A stretch of 56,209 nucleotides of DNA, from positions 1 to 56,209 of the forward strand of contig NZ_FXZB01000024.1 of the NCBI RefSeq assembly GCF_900169065.1. Reading direction: 5' to 3'. The stretch's first letter is position 1, and each line of letters starts with the position of its first letter. The notes below the pieces were generated by a model. The model had not been told where the DNA came from. It did not search any database and was given only the letters and a program-made list of their open reading frames with translations. Source of the DNA: Brevibacterium aurantiacum (GTDB lineage Bacteria > Actinomycetota > Actinomycetes > Actinomycetales > Brevibacteriaceae). Shown here one piece after another: positions 24,719 to 33,494 of the stretch. The translations under genes and the position numbers were made by a program.

Positions 24719-26128
24719 TCAGGCCGGGACGAGATCCTTGTCGCGGTCCACTTCCGCCAGGGGCCTGCCCGCCATATTGCGAGCCAGGAACAGGGTCGGA
24801 ACGCCGGCCACGACGACGATGACGGTCGCGTAGATCGCCGGGGCCAAGGTGAGGCCGGTCGAGCTCATCAGGGCTGTCGCAATCAGTGGTGAGAGTCCGC
24901 CGAAGAGGACCGTGGCCACGTTGTAGCCGATCGCCATTCCGGAGAAGCGGCTGGTGCCGGTGAACTGTTCGGGGACCATGGCCGCTGCCACAGCACTCCA
25001 TCCCGCGGCCGGCACCGCGAGGAAGGCTACGCCGAAGATCGCGACTCCGGAGTTCCCATCGGCCAACAGCGCGTAGGCGGGAATGGTGGTGAGGATGAAG
25101 ACGGCCATGAGCACCGCCAGCGTCTTCTTGCGGCCGAAACGATCGGAGGCGATGCCGAACAGCGGCGTGATGACGATCGCCACGACGGCTGCGATGGTGC
25201 CCAGCGCCAGTGACCCGGAGTTCTTCACCTGCGAGACCTCTTCGATATAGGTCGGCACATAGGTGATGTTGAGGAAGTAGCTGACCGATCCGATCGAAGA
25301 GATCAGGAACGCCACGAGGATCGCACGGGGCTGTTGGAGGAATGCGATGAGCAGCGGAGAGCGACCGCGTGAGACCACAGGCTTGTCGCTCTTGGCAGCC
25401 TGCGCCTCCTTCGTCTTCTCCGCGGCCTGCAACCGCTTGAAGGTGTCGGTCTCCTCCATCATGCGACGCAGCGGGATCATCAGCGCGGCAAGCACTGCAC
25501 CGAGGATGAACAGGACGCGCCAGCCCCAAGTGCTCATCGCCTCGGCCGAGAGTGTGCTGGCCAAGAATGCCCCCGACCCGACTGCCAGGAGAGCTCCGAC
25601 CTCACTGTTGGCCGCCGCCCAGCTGGCAGCGAGCCCCCGGCGCTTGCTGCCGGCCGATTCCATCAGGAAGACCATGATGCCGGTGTACTCGGCCCCGACG
25701 GAGAACCCGGAGAGGCAGCGGAAGAAGACCATGCCGACGCCGGCCCAGATGCCGATCGTGTCGTATCCGGGCATGATCGCGATTCCGAGCATCGCGACGG
25801 CCATGAGCACAGCGGAGACGACCAATGCGGACTTGCGTCCGACCCTGTCGCCGAGGTGGCCGAAGACCATGGCGCCCAGTGGCCGGAACAGGAACCCGGC
25901 GGCTCCGACGCCCAGGGTGAGCAGGAGCGAGTCGGGCCGATCGCCGAAGAATTCCTTGGTCAGGATGGTCGCGACGTAGAAGAAGATCGAGAAGTCATAC
26001 CATTCGACGATGGTGCCGAAGGCCGCGACCATCATCGATCGACGGCGTCCCTTCTCCTTCTCCGGGCTGGTGGATGCTGCTGGGTCCGACTGGGCCTGCG
26101 GTTCGAAATCTGACATCGAGGAGTCCAT
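24719..26128 (-). CDS. MHS-family MFS transporter
   Basis: The 469-residue protein is a second metabolite:H+ symporter-type transporter. It has the same landmarks as the one at 8920: FGTIVEWYDFSIFFYVAT at the first helix, FRPLGAMVFGHLGDRVGRKS in the loop between helices 2 and 3, VFFRCLSGFSVGAEYTG and LFGIASDRFGRKK. The N-terminus is hydrophilic and acidic for about 25 residues. The first of two in-frame ATG codons (26128) is given; ATG 26116 is nearly as likely. The ALO-type oxidase gene lies upstream of it in the genome map but ends 143 bases away on the same strand. A sugar acid or short carboxylate is plausible as substrate; nothing in the sequence fixes it. Confidence 0.85.
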   Translation of the reverse strand: MDSSMSDFEPQAQSDPAASTSPEKEKGRRRSMMVAAFGTIVEWYDFSIFFYVATILTKEFFGDRPDSLLLTLGVGAAGFLFRPLGAMVFGHLGDRVGRKSALVVSAVLMAVAMLGIAIMPGYDTIGIWAGVGMVFFRCLSGFSVGAEYTGIMVFLMESAGSKRRGLAASWAAANSEVGALLAVGSGAFLASTLSAEAMSTWGWRVLFILGAVLAALMIPLRRMMEETDTFKRLQAAEKTKEAQAAKSDKPVVSRGRSPLLIAFLQQPRAILVAFLISSIGSVSYFLNITYVPTYIEEVSQVKNSGSLALGTIAAVVAIVITPLFGIASDRFGRKKTLAVLMAVFILTTIPAYALLADGNSGVAIFGVAFLAVPAAGWSAVAAAMVPEQFTGTSRFSGMAIGYNVATVLFGGLSPLIATALMSSTGLTLAPAIYATVIVVVAGVPTLFLARNMAGRPLAEVDRDKDLVPA

Positions 26129-26271
26129 TTCCTAGGGAATGCTGCGGCCATCTCTCCCAACGACCACGGACAAAGCTGCTCATCGCGACTTTCCTGACCA
26201 CCTTACTGCTGGTGGGAACCTGTGCGCAGGTCAGCAGGGAACTCTCAGCCCGCACGCGAACCGAGTCCGAA

Positions 26272-27672
26272 CTAACTGAGCCCCACCGACCTGAGCCCGA
26301 ACAGGGAGTCGGTGAATCGGTTTCCGAACATCGCGTTCGGGTCCAGCTTCTGTCTCAGCGCACAGAAGTCCTCGAAGCGCGGATAGAGCTCGCGCAGATC
26401 GTCGGCGCCCAGAGTGTGGATCTTGCCCCAGTGCGGGCGGCCCCCGTGACGTCGGCAGATCTGTTCGACGACACGGAAGTACTCGGCGAAGTCGTCCTTC
26501 ACGAACCGGTGCACGGCGATGTACATCGTCTCGCGGCCGAAGGCGGTCGAGAGCGGAACATCATCGGCGGCGGCAGATCTGACTTCGATCGGGAAGGAGA
26601 TCGACCATCCTCTCGACTCGATCGTGCGCCGGATCTCACGGATCGCCTCGGCGCCGGCTTCGAAGGGAAGCGCGTACTCCATCTCGTTGAACCGCACCCG
26701 CCGCGGTGTCACGAAGACGTCGTGTCCCGGTGCTCGATAGGTTCTGTCCGAGACGGCGGATTGGGCGATCCGATTGATGCGCGGGACGAGGCTGGGCACC
26801 GCCGATCCGAGCTCGACGGCCAGGCGCAGGGCGCCGTTCTCGATGACTTCCTTGTCGAAGAGGTTGAGGAAACGGTTGCGCACCCCCGCCTCGGCGAGGT
26901 GGCCGGGGCCGATCTCACCGAGCCCGACACGGGTGTTCGTCTTGGTCAGCGCGGTGTCGGTGTGCGGGAACCAGTAGAACTCGAACTGGTCGGCCGCGCG
27001 CATCCGTGGTTCGAGGTCGGCCAGCAGCTCGTCGACATCACTGACGATCTCCTCGGCGATGAGGTCGAAGGCCGGCACGCACTGCAGCTCGATCTCCGTG
27101 ACGATGCCCAGCACGCCGAGGCTGACGCGGGCCAGGTCGAAGATCTCCGGGTGGGTCGTGGGCGACAGGTCGGTCACGGTGCCGTCAGCAGCCATGAGCA
27201 AGAGACCGGTGACGGTTCCCGCGAACCCGGTGAACCCGAGCCCGGTCCCGTGGGTGCTCGTCGAGATCGCCCCGGCGAGCGCCTGCGGATTGACGTCGCC
27301 ATGATTGGCCAGGGCCAGCCCGAAGGGCGCGAGCAGAGCCGGGATGTCGCGCAGCCGGGTGCCCGCGTGGAAGCGCACCCGCCCGGACTCCTCGTCGACG
27401 GCGATGATTCCGCTGAGGTGGTCGAGGCTGATCATGACGTCATCGCCCGCTGCCACGGGGGTGAACGAGTGCCCCGCACCAACGGGTCGGACCCGTTGGC
27501 CGGCGTCGGCCGCGGACCGTAGGATATCGCCCAGTTCCCCCGCCGAGGTGGGTCTGAGGAAGGTGTGCGGATGGGAGTGGACGTGGCCGGACCAGTTCCG
27601 GAAGAGCTGTCGCTGAGTCGGTCTGCCGCTGCGGGTCACAGCACCCACCCCTGTCCACGATAGGTCGACCAC
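26272..27672 (-). CDS. Aldonolactone oxidase-like FAD-dependent oxidoreductase
   Basis: The 466-residue flavoprotein belongs to the D-arabinono-1,4-lactone / L-gulono-1,4-lactone oxidase family, which oxidises aldonolactones or sugar alcohols. The FAD domain has PVGAGHSFTPVA, with His68 at the position of the covalent flavin-histidine bond of ALO/GULO enzymes. NHGDVNPQALAGAISTSTHG and LGVLGIVTEIELQC follow. The C-terminal ALO domain has PHWGKIHTLG with the HWGK motif, and the end DPNAMFGNRF is also typical. The start is GTG 27672; it overlaps the preceding gene, so GTG 27639 after AGGGGTGGG is an alternative. The gene follows the PLP enzyme closely and may share its transcript. Confidence 0.85.
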   Translation of the reverse strand: MVDLSWTGVGAVTRSGRPTQRQLFRNWSGHVHSHPHTFLRPTSAGELGDILRSAADAGQRVRPVGAGHSFTPVAAGDDVMISLDHLSGIIAVDEESGRVRFHAGTRLRDIPALLAPFGLALANHGDVNPQALAGAISTSTHGTGLGFTGFAGTVTGLLLMAADGTVTDLSPTTHPEIFDLARVSLGVLGIVTEIELQCVPAFDLIAEEIVSDVDELLADLEPRMRAADQFEFYWFPHTDTALTKTNTRVGLGEIGPGHLAEAGVRNRFLNLFDKEVIENGALRLAVELGSAVPSLVPRINRIAQSAVSDRTYRAPGHDVFVTPRRVRFNEMEYALPFEAGAEAIREIRRTIESRGWSISFPIEVRSAAADDVPLSTAFGRETMYIAVHRFVKDDFAEYFRVVEQICRRHGGRPHWGKIHTLGADDLRELYPRFEDFCALRQKLDPNAMFGNRFTDSLFGLRSVGLS

Positions 27673-28841
27673 GAGTCGATGATCTGGGTTCCTGCGACGA
27701 CGAGGAACTCATTGAAGTGCTCGGCGAGCTCACCGGCCTTGGCATGTCTGAACCAGACGAGGTCGCCGATGCGCAGGTCTTCGGTGCCGGGACCGGTCAG
27801 CGGGGTCTGGACTTCACCCGCGCCCTCGAGGCCCGCGTAGTCGAGTCCCGGGGGCCAGGCGATCGTCGGGACACGGTCGGCCCCGGGCACGCCGGAGGCG
27901 ATGAAACCGCCTTTGAAGACCGTGACCCAGCCGGGCCCTGGTCGGCGCACCACGGGGGTGGCGAAGTAGGCGGCCGGCTCGTGTCGGAAGTGGGTGTAGC
28001 CGTCGAAGAGTCCCGGGGAGAAGAGTCCGGAGCCGGCGGCCAGTTCCGTCAGCGTGCCCTCGGCCACGCTGGATTCGAAGGATCCGGTGCCGCCGCCGTT
28101 GACGAATTCGAGGTCGGTGAGTTCACGCACCGCATCGACGACGCTTCTGCGCCGCACCTTCAGCTCGGCGATCGAACGCTTCTGCATGATACGCACCATG
28201 GCCTGTTTGGCCGTTGGACCGGCATCGGCCGTGCCGGCGACTTGGCCCTCATAGGACATCAGCCCGACGAGGTTGGTCTCCGGGCGGGCGATGACATGTT
28301 CGGCGAGGTCGACGGCGGAGGCCGAATCGCGGATCGGAGAGCGCCTGGCCCCGATGTGGATCCGACTGCTCAGCACCCCTGAGCCGAGGCGGTACGAGGC
28401 ATCGATGTCTATGCACACGCGCACCGTCTGTGCCGTACCGCCGGCTGCCGCAGCATCGCGGCGGGCGCTGTCGATGATGTCGAGGTGGGTGGGGCAATCG
28501 ATCATCAGGGTGATGTTCTCGGTGGCCCCCGCCTCGGCGAACATCTGGGTGAGACTGCCCCGGTCAACGGTGGGATAGCCGACGAGGATATCGCGGACCC
28601 CGCGGGCATGGAGGATCAGCGCCTCCGGCAGCGAGAAGGCGAAGACACCCGAGTAACCGGGGTGGGCGAGCGCACGCTCGATCGCAGCGGGAGTGCGCAG
28701 GGACTTCGTGGCGATGCGGATCGGCAGCCCTTGAGCGCGCTGGGCCAAGGCGGTGACGTTCGCGTCGAACGCCTCCAGATCGATCACCGCGACAGGAGCA
28801 TCGACCCCACGCAGGGCGTGACGCAGTTCACGTGAGACCAT
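27636..28841 (-). CDS. PLP-dependent amino acid deaminase/aldolase (D-threonine aldolase-like)
   Basis: A 401-residue fold-type III PLP enzyme with an alanine-racemase N-terminal barrel and a D-Ser-dehydratase/D-threonine-aldolase C-terminal domain. Lys46 in IRIATKSLR should form the internal aldimine; GLMSYEGQVAG, FVNGGGTGSFE and WFRHAKAGELAEHFNEF carry further conserved and probable metal-binding residues. A frame extending to 29981 is antisense to the dehydrogenase gene and was cut. The ATG at 28841 has no ribosome-binding site, but TACAGT ends six bases upstream, indicating a leaderless message. It is divergent from a semialdehyde dehydrogenase gene. Its substrate may be a D-3-hydroxyamino acid. 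Confidence 0.83.
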   Translation of the reverse strand: MVSRELRHALRGVDAPVAVIDLEAFDANVTALAQRAQGLPIRIATKSLRTPAAIERALAHPGYSGVFAFSLPEALILHARGVRDILVGYPTVDRGSLTQMFAEAGATENITLMIDCPTHLDIIDSARRDAAAAGGTAQTVRVCIDIDASYRLGSGVLSSRIHIGARRSPIRDSASAVDLAEHVIARPETNLVGLMSYEGQVAGTADAGPTAKQAMVRIMQKRSIAELKVRRRSVVDAVRELTDLEFVNGGGTGSFESSVAEGTLTELAAGSGLFSPGLFDGYTHFRHEPAAYFATPVVRRPGPGWVTVFKGGFIASGVPGADRVPTIAWPPGLDYAGLEGAGEVQTPLTGPGTEDLRIGDLVWFRHAKAGELAEHFNEFLVVAGTQIIDSWSTYRGQGWVL

Positions 28842-28847
28842 GAAGAT

Positions 28848-28853
28848 ACTGTA
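28848..28853 (-). promoter_or_regulatory. Leaderless -10 element, deaminase/aldolase gene
   Basis: TACAGT on the minus strand lies six bases before the ATG at 28841, so transcription should begin at the start codon. No ribosome-binding site is present. Confidence 0.6.
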
Positions 28854-28910
28854 GCGTAAGTTAGCGGTTCCATAGGCAGCAATCCACCCATTCACTGACG
28901 ACACGGAGGC

Positions 28911-30503
28911 ATGATGCACACGGACGTCACCAGCACCACCACCCCCTCGGACGAACTCACACATGTCACCGATCGGCTCCGCGAATTCCTCGACACCAAC
29001 CCCTACGCCGAGGCTTCGGGCAGCGGTGATCGCATGGTCAGCCCCGACCCGTTCACCGGCCTCGAACTTCCCCGCTTCGCCAAGAACACCCCGGCCGACA
29101 TCGAGAAGGCCTATGCCACCGCGCGCATCGCCGCCGACGCCTGGGCAGCCCGATCCCCCGAACACCGGGCTCGGGTGCTGCTGCGACTGCATTCTGCATT
29201 GCGCCGCCACGAAGATCTCCTCCTCGACATCATTCAGTACGAGACCGGCAAGGCCCGCATCCACGCCTATGACGAGATCCTCGACACCTACAACGTGTGC
29301 CGCCACTACGGCGTGACCGCTCCCGCCCGACTGCGCCCGGAACGCCGTCGCGGTGCCGTTCCCGTCCTGACTCGTACCGAGGTCACCCGCACACCGCTGG
29401 GCGTCGTCGGGTTCATCACCCCCTGGAACTATCCGCTGACCTTGGGCGCAACCGACCTGCTCGCGGCCCTGGTCGCCGGCAACGCCGTGGTGCACAAACC
29501 CGACAGCCAGACAACCCTGACCGCCATCATCATGCGCCGTCTGGCCATTGCCTGCGGCCTGCCCGCGGAAGTCTGGCAGCTGGTGCCCGGCCCCAGCAGC
29601 GAAGTCGGCCCGGCACTGATGTCCGGTGCCGATGGGATCTCCTTCACCGGCTCGACCGCTGCAGGTCGCTCCATTGCCGCCGAGGCTGCTTCGCGTCTGC
29701 TTCCCACCGCCCTTGAACTCGGCGGCAAGAACCCGATGCTCATCCTCTCCGATGCCGATCTTCCCTCGGCCGTGGACGGGGCCGTCCGCGGGTGCTTCTC
29801 CTCGGCCGGTCAGCTGTGCCTGTCCATCGAGCGCATCTATGTCCATGAGGATCTCTACCCCGAGTTCTGTGCCCATTTCGCCGAGGCGACCCGGAACCTC
29901 GAGCTCAGCCCCGACTACTCCTACGGCCCCGGAATGGGCTCCTTGGCCGGGCCGAAGCAGCTGGCCCGAGTCAGCGAACACGTCGAACAGGCCCGAGCCA
30001 GCGGAGCTCAGGTCATCGCGGGTGGCAGCCCGGTCCCGAAACTGGGCCCCTACTTCTACCTGCCGACCGTGCTCACCGATGTCACCGAGGAGGCCGAGCT
30101 GTTCGCCGAGGAGACCTTCGGCCCAGTCGTCGCCGTGTACCCGGTGGCCAGCGACGCCGAGGCGATCAAGCGGGCCAACGCCTCCGAATACGGTCTCAAC
30201 GCCAGCGTCTACTCCCAGTCCCGCGGGCGCGAAACTGCCAGGCAGCTCGAGTCCGGGATGGTCAATGTCAATGAGGCCTACGTCGCCGCCTGGGGTTCGA
30301 TCGACTCTCCGGCCGGCGGCGTCAAAGCCTCAGGCATGGGCCATCGGCATGGAGTTGAGGGTCTGTACCAGTTCATGCACACGCACAACATCGCCGAGCA
30401 GAATCTGGTTCCCATCGCTCCGTTCGGCCCGCTCGATCAGTCGCGGTTCGCCCGCACACTGACCACCGCGTTCGAGGTCATGCGCGCCCTGCGGATGAAG
30501 TGA
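28911..30503 (+). CDS. Succinate-semialdehyde dehydrogenase-type aldehyde dehydrogenase
   Basis: A 530-residue NAD(P)-dependent aldehyde dehydrogenase most like succinic semialdehyde dehydrogenases of actinobacteria. The catalytic residues are visible: Asn173 in PWNYP, Glu269 in ELGGKNP, and the nucleophile Cys303 in GQLCLSIERI. Near the C-terminus PAGGVKASGMGHRHG and the tail are typical of the long form. GGAGG lies directly upstream of two ATGs (28911, 28914); 28914 has the better spacing. The gene diverges from the PLP enzyme, suggesting that the two handle related metabolites, perhaps an amino acid and the aldehyde derived from it. Substrate identity is inferred from family resemblance only. 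Confidence 0.87.
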   Translation: MMHTDVTSTTTPSDELTHVTDRLREFLDTNPYAEASGSGDRMVSPDPFTGLELPRFAKNTPADIEKAYATARIAADAWAARSPEHRARVLLRLHSALRRHEDLLLDIIQYETGKARIHAYDEILDTYNVCRHYGVTAPARLRPERRRGAVPVLTRTEVTRTPLGVVGFITPWNYPLTLGATDLLAALVAGNAVVHKPDSQTTLTAIIMRRLAIACGLPAEVWQLVPGPSSEVGPALMSGADGISFTGSTAAGRSIAAEAASRLLPTALELGGKNPMLILSDADLPSAVDGAVRGCFSSAGQLCLSIERIYVHEDLYPEFCAHFAEATRNLELSPDYSYGPGMGSLAGPKQLARVSEHVEQARASGAQVIAGGSPVPKLGPYFYLPTVLTDVTEEAELFAEETFGPVVAVYPVASDAEAIKRANASEYGLNASVYSQSRGRETARQLESGMVNVNEAYVAAWGSIDSPAGGVKASGMGHRHGVEGLYQFMHTHNIAEQNLVPIAPFGPLDQSRFARTLTTAFEVMRALRMK

Positions 30504-30539
30504 GGTGCTCCCTCAGCACGGATGAGGTGAGGTTCTTCC

Positions 30540-32459
30540 TCAGTTGAGCGATTCGAAGAATTTCTTCGCCACCGGCACAGCCGCCTCGGCGCCGAATCCT
30601 CCGTCTTCGACGAGAACGGCCACGGCCACGTCGCCCTGATACCCGGCGAACCAGGAGTGGGTGCGCGGTGGGGTCTCGTCACCGTATTCGGCGGTGCCGG
30701 TCTTGCCGTGGACCGGTTCGCCGGGAACGTCCTGCAGCGCGCTGGCGGTGCCATCGGTCACGGCACGTCGCATCAGCTTCTGCATCGTCGTGACCGTGTC
30801 GGCGTCGATCGTGCTCTTGTCCTTACCCTTGTCGTCGTCCTTGCCCTTGTCCGAGGTCACGAGCAGGGGCTTGACCGTGTCGCCCTCGGCCACGGAGGCG
30901 GCCATCGCCGCGACCGCCAGCGGGCTGGAGACGACCTTGCCCTGACCGATCATCTGCGCCGCATGCGTCACCGCGTCATCATCACTGGGAACGGTCGCCA
31001 TCTTCGCACCCAGCCCCAGATCGACGTCGTCCATGCCCAGGCTCGACGCCGCATCCGTGACCTCTGAGCCCGAAACCTTCTGCGCGGCATCGACGAAGGC
31101 GGTGTTGCAGGATTCGGCGAAGTTGTCTTCGAAGGCCACCTCGCCCAGGACGTGGTCTTCGGCGTTCTTGAAGCTCTTTCCATCGACCGTCGTGGTCTTC
31201 GGGCAGTCGAGAGTGGTCTTCGCAGTGACTCCGGCTTCCAGCAGAGCCAGGCCGGAGGCGACCTTGAACACCGATCCGGGTGCGTACTGGCCGGTCAACG
31301 CCCGGTCCCAGGCAGCACCCTCGGGGTCCTGGTTGGCCACCGCGAGGATGTGACCGTCGCGGGGCCGGATCGCCACCAGCGCTGTCGGCTTCTTGCCTGT
31401 TTCGGCCGCTTTGTCTGCGGCTTCCTGCACGTCGACGTTGAGTGTCGTGGTGATGTTCTTACCGTCATGGTCGGGGAATTCGTGGACGAGGACGGGATCG
31501 GCAGACTTGGCTTCGTCGCTGGCCTCAGCATCCTCGGCGTCGCTGATGTAGATCGCTTCGCTGCCTGGTCCGCTCAACTGCTTTTCATAGGCCTTCTGCA
31601 ATCCGCTCTTTCCGACGACGGACTCGCCGGTGAGCTTTCCGTCAGAGGCTTCGACCTCCTCGGCGCTGGCGGCTCCGGCCGTTCCCAGGGTCGGACCGGC
31701 AAAGCCCTTCTTCCGACTCAGCGGCTGAGTGTGCCTGTTGAAGACGGTGCCCGGCAGGGAGTGGATCGAGTCCTTGACTTTTTTGTAGTCACTCTCACGC
31801 AGGGTGATGACGGGAACGAGCTGATCGGGCTCCGCTTTGTCGACACGCTCCTTCAACGATGTGAGATCGATGTCGAGTTCGTCCTTGAGCGTGCTCAGGG
31901 TGTCATCGCCGTCCCCTGCTTTCTCGAGTTTGGCCGGGTGGATGCCGATGTCGACGACGGGACCTTCGCCCATCAGTTCTTCGTCGTCCTCGCCGAGGAT
32001 CGCACCTCTTTGCCCTGGGGTGGTCTGCGAGACGAGGACGCGACCGTCGTCCAATTTCGGATGCAGCACCGTGGGAGTCAGCTCGGCCGACCAGAGCAGA
32101 CCTTTCTTGTGCAGGGGAAGCTCAGAGGTGTACTCCCAGGGTTCGCCTTCCTGGTTCGTCCAGGACCACTTCAGCGTCGCGACGACGTCATCACCGTGCT
32201 TCTCCGTGCCCTTGAGCTCCACCGAGCGATCCTTCATGCTCTGGTCGAGTGTCCCCAAAATCAGACCGTGCAGCTTCGTCGCCGTCGTCTGATCCGACCA
32301 GGCACTGGATTCGATGGTTCCGCTGTTCAGGTCGGCGGCGGCGTCTTCTGCAGCTGTCTCTGCCCTCAGCGGCAGTGTGAACAAGGCGAAGACACCGGCA
32401 GCGACCAGCAGCGCGACGACGAGGGCGATGGCCAACCACATTGTGGACTTCTTTGTCAT
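30540..32459 (-). CDS. Class B penicillin-binding protein with MecA-type N-terminal domain
   Basis: A 639-residue peptidoglycan transpeptidase anchored by one N-terminal membrane helix (about residues 7-29). The extracytoplasmic part starts with an NTF2-like MecA_N domain (about 35-140), continues through a PBP-dimer domain with LVSQTTPGQRGAILGED, and ends with the transpeptidase: SVFK (Ser396-Lys399), SCN (Ser450-Asn452) and KTG (586-588). All three catalytic motifs are intact. The message looks leaderless: GATAAT lies six bases upstream of the ATG at 32459. An upstream in-frame ATG at 32504 was rejected for that reason. The gene is separate from the division cluster, so it may be an accessory or stress-related PBP. 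Confidence 0.9.
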   Translation of the reverse strand: MTKKSTMWLAIALVVALLVAAGVFALFTLPLRAETAAEDAAADLNSGTIESSAWSDQTTATKLHGLILGTLDQSMKDRSVELKGTEKHGDDVVATLKWSWTNQEGEPWEYTSELPLHKKGLLWSAELTPTVLHPKLDDGRVLVSQTTPGQRGAILGEDDEELMGEGPVVDIGIHPAKLEKAGDGDDTLSTLKDELDIDLTSLKERVDKAEPDQLVPVITLRESDYKKVKDSIHSLPGTVFNRHTQPLSRKKGFAGPTLGTAGAASAEEVEASDGKLTGESVVGKSGLQKAYEKQLSGPGSEAIYISDAEDAEASDEAKSADPVLVHEFPDHDGKNITTTLNVDVQEAADKAAETGKKPTALVAIRPRDGHILAVANQDPEGAAWDRALTGQYAPGSVFKVASGLALLEAGVTAKTTLDCPKTTTVDGKSFKNAEDHVLGEVAFEDNFAESCNTAFVDAAQKVSGSEVTDAASSLGMDDVDLGLGAKMATVPSDDDAVTHAAQMIGQGKVVSSPLAVAAMAASVAEGDTVKPLLVTSDKGKDDDKGKDKSTIDADTVTTMQKLMRRAVTDGTASALQDVPGEPVHGKTGTAEYGDETPPRTHSWFAGYQGDVAVAVLVEDGGFGAEAAVPVAKKFFESLN

Positions 32460-32494
32460 AGAACAATTATCAATGGGCTCGGCCGGGAAGTCCA
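32460..32494 (-). promoter_or_regulatory. Leaderless promoter of the PBP gene
   Basis: On the minus strand TGGACT (32489-32494) lies 17 bases before GATAAT (32466-32471), which is six bases before the ATG at 32459. Spacing and sequence fit a housekeeping promoter starting transcription at the start codon. Confidence 0.65.
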
Positions 32495-32612
32495 CTTGCC
32501 GCATGCTTTTGGGCGGCTGGTTGAGCCCTGTGGGGATGCACCCGGTGCTGGTGGGGGCTGTCCAGTGCTGCCGGGCTCAGTGGGGATGGGGCCCGGGTAT
32601 CGAGGGGGTGGT

Positions 32613-33347
32613 TCAGGCGTCGTCGGCGACGACGGTGTATTCGAGAACGGGCCTGCCTGCGGCTCCATATCGGGGTCGGCGGTTGAGCATGCCCGCATCG
32701 GCCATGGCTTCCAAGTACCGGCGTGCGGTCACTCGGGAGACACCGAGACCTTCGGCCACCTCGGCGGCGGACTGGCCGGGCTTGTCGCCGAGGACCGACT
32801 TCACCTCTGCCTGCACGGCGTCGGGGACGCCTTTAGCGGTCGCGGTCACTGTGTGGGTGCGCAGTGCGGCGATCGCTGTGTCGACGTCGGTCTGGGTGAC
32901 CTCACCCTCGGTGCTGTCTCCGCCGAGGCTGTTGCGGTAGGAGGAGTAGGCCTCGAGCTTGGACTTGAAGACCGGGAAGGTGAACGGCTTGATGATGTAC
33001 TGGGCGACGCCGTAGGACAGCGCCTCCTGGACGATCTGCATGTCGCGGGCGGCGGTGACGGCGATGATGTCGACATCGACGCGGTGGCCGCGGATGGCCC
33101 GGCAGACCTGCAGACCGTGTCCGTCGGGAAGGTTCATGTCGAGGAGGACGAGGTTGATGCAGTCCGCGTCGAGACCGTAGATCTTTCCGGTCAGAGCCGC
33201 CATCGCCTGAGTGGCGTTCTTCGCTACACCGGCAAGGTGATAGCCGTCGATGCGATCGATGTACTTCGCGTGGGCCCGGGCGGCGACCGCCTCGTCCTCA
33301 ACCACGAGCACACCGATGCTCGACTCAGGCGTAGTTGTATCTGACAT
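32613..33347 (-). CDS. Response regulator of the DctR/CitB type
   Basis: A 244-residue regulator with a receiver domain (about residues 12-130), phosphoacceptor Asp70 in LVLLDMNLPDGHG, and a KPF switch lysine, followed by a C-terminal helix-turn-helix (GQSAAEVAEGLGVSRVTARR). This domain set belongs to regulators of carboxylate uptake (CitB/DcuR/DctR). Its probable partner kinase is encoded at 34861-36867, with a thiolase gene between them. The message appears leaderless: TAGACT precedes the ATG by six bases. Likely targets are transport and thiolase genes for C4-dicarboxylates or other carboxylates; this is inference from family and context. Confidence 0.9.
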   Translation of the reverse strand: MSDTTTPESSIGVLVVEDEAVAARAHAKYIDRIDGYHLAGVAKNATQAMAALTGKIYGLDADCINLVLLDMNLPDGHGLQVCRAIRGHRVDVDIIAVTAARDMQIVQEALSYGVAQYIIKPFTFPVFKSKLEAYSSYRNSLGGDSTEGEVTQTDVDTAIAALRTHTVTATAKGVPDAVQAEVKSVLGDKPGQSAAEVAEGLGVSRVTARRYLEAMADAGMLNRRPRYGAAGRPVLEYTVVADDA

Positions 33348-33353
33348 GCCGCC

Positions 33354-33359
33354 AGTCTA
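33354..33359 (-). promoter_or_regulatory. Leaderless -10 element, response regulator gene
   Basis: TAGACT on the minus strand ends six bases before the ATG at 33347. No ribosome-binding site is present. Confidence 0.6.
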
Positions 33360-33494
33360 ACCAACACCGTTGCGGGGTCGCGGTGGATCGTGTTACAGCC
33401 TGGGCACATCCGTGACACAGGACTGGAACGCGTCGTGAGCTGCCAGATGCACGATAGTCGGTGCCTCAGACACCGACTATCAGAGGTGCAGACC

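Noticed and set aside
26074..27522. 482-codon open frame antisense to the aldonolactone oxidase gene
   Set aside because: It overlaps the oxidase and the promoter of the MHS transporter; composition is Arg/Glu-rich shadow sequence.
28842..29981. N-terminal extension of the deaminase/aldolase frame
   Set aside because: The extension is antisense to the aldehyde dehydrogenase gene, and a leaderless promoter sits at 28848-28853.
31152..33344. 730-codon open frame on the plus strand
   Set aside because: It runs antisense to the PBP and response regulator genes and across their promoters; it has no start site or family match.
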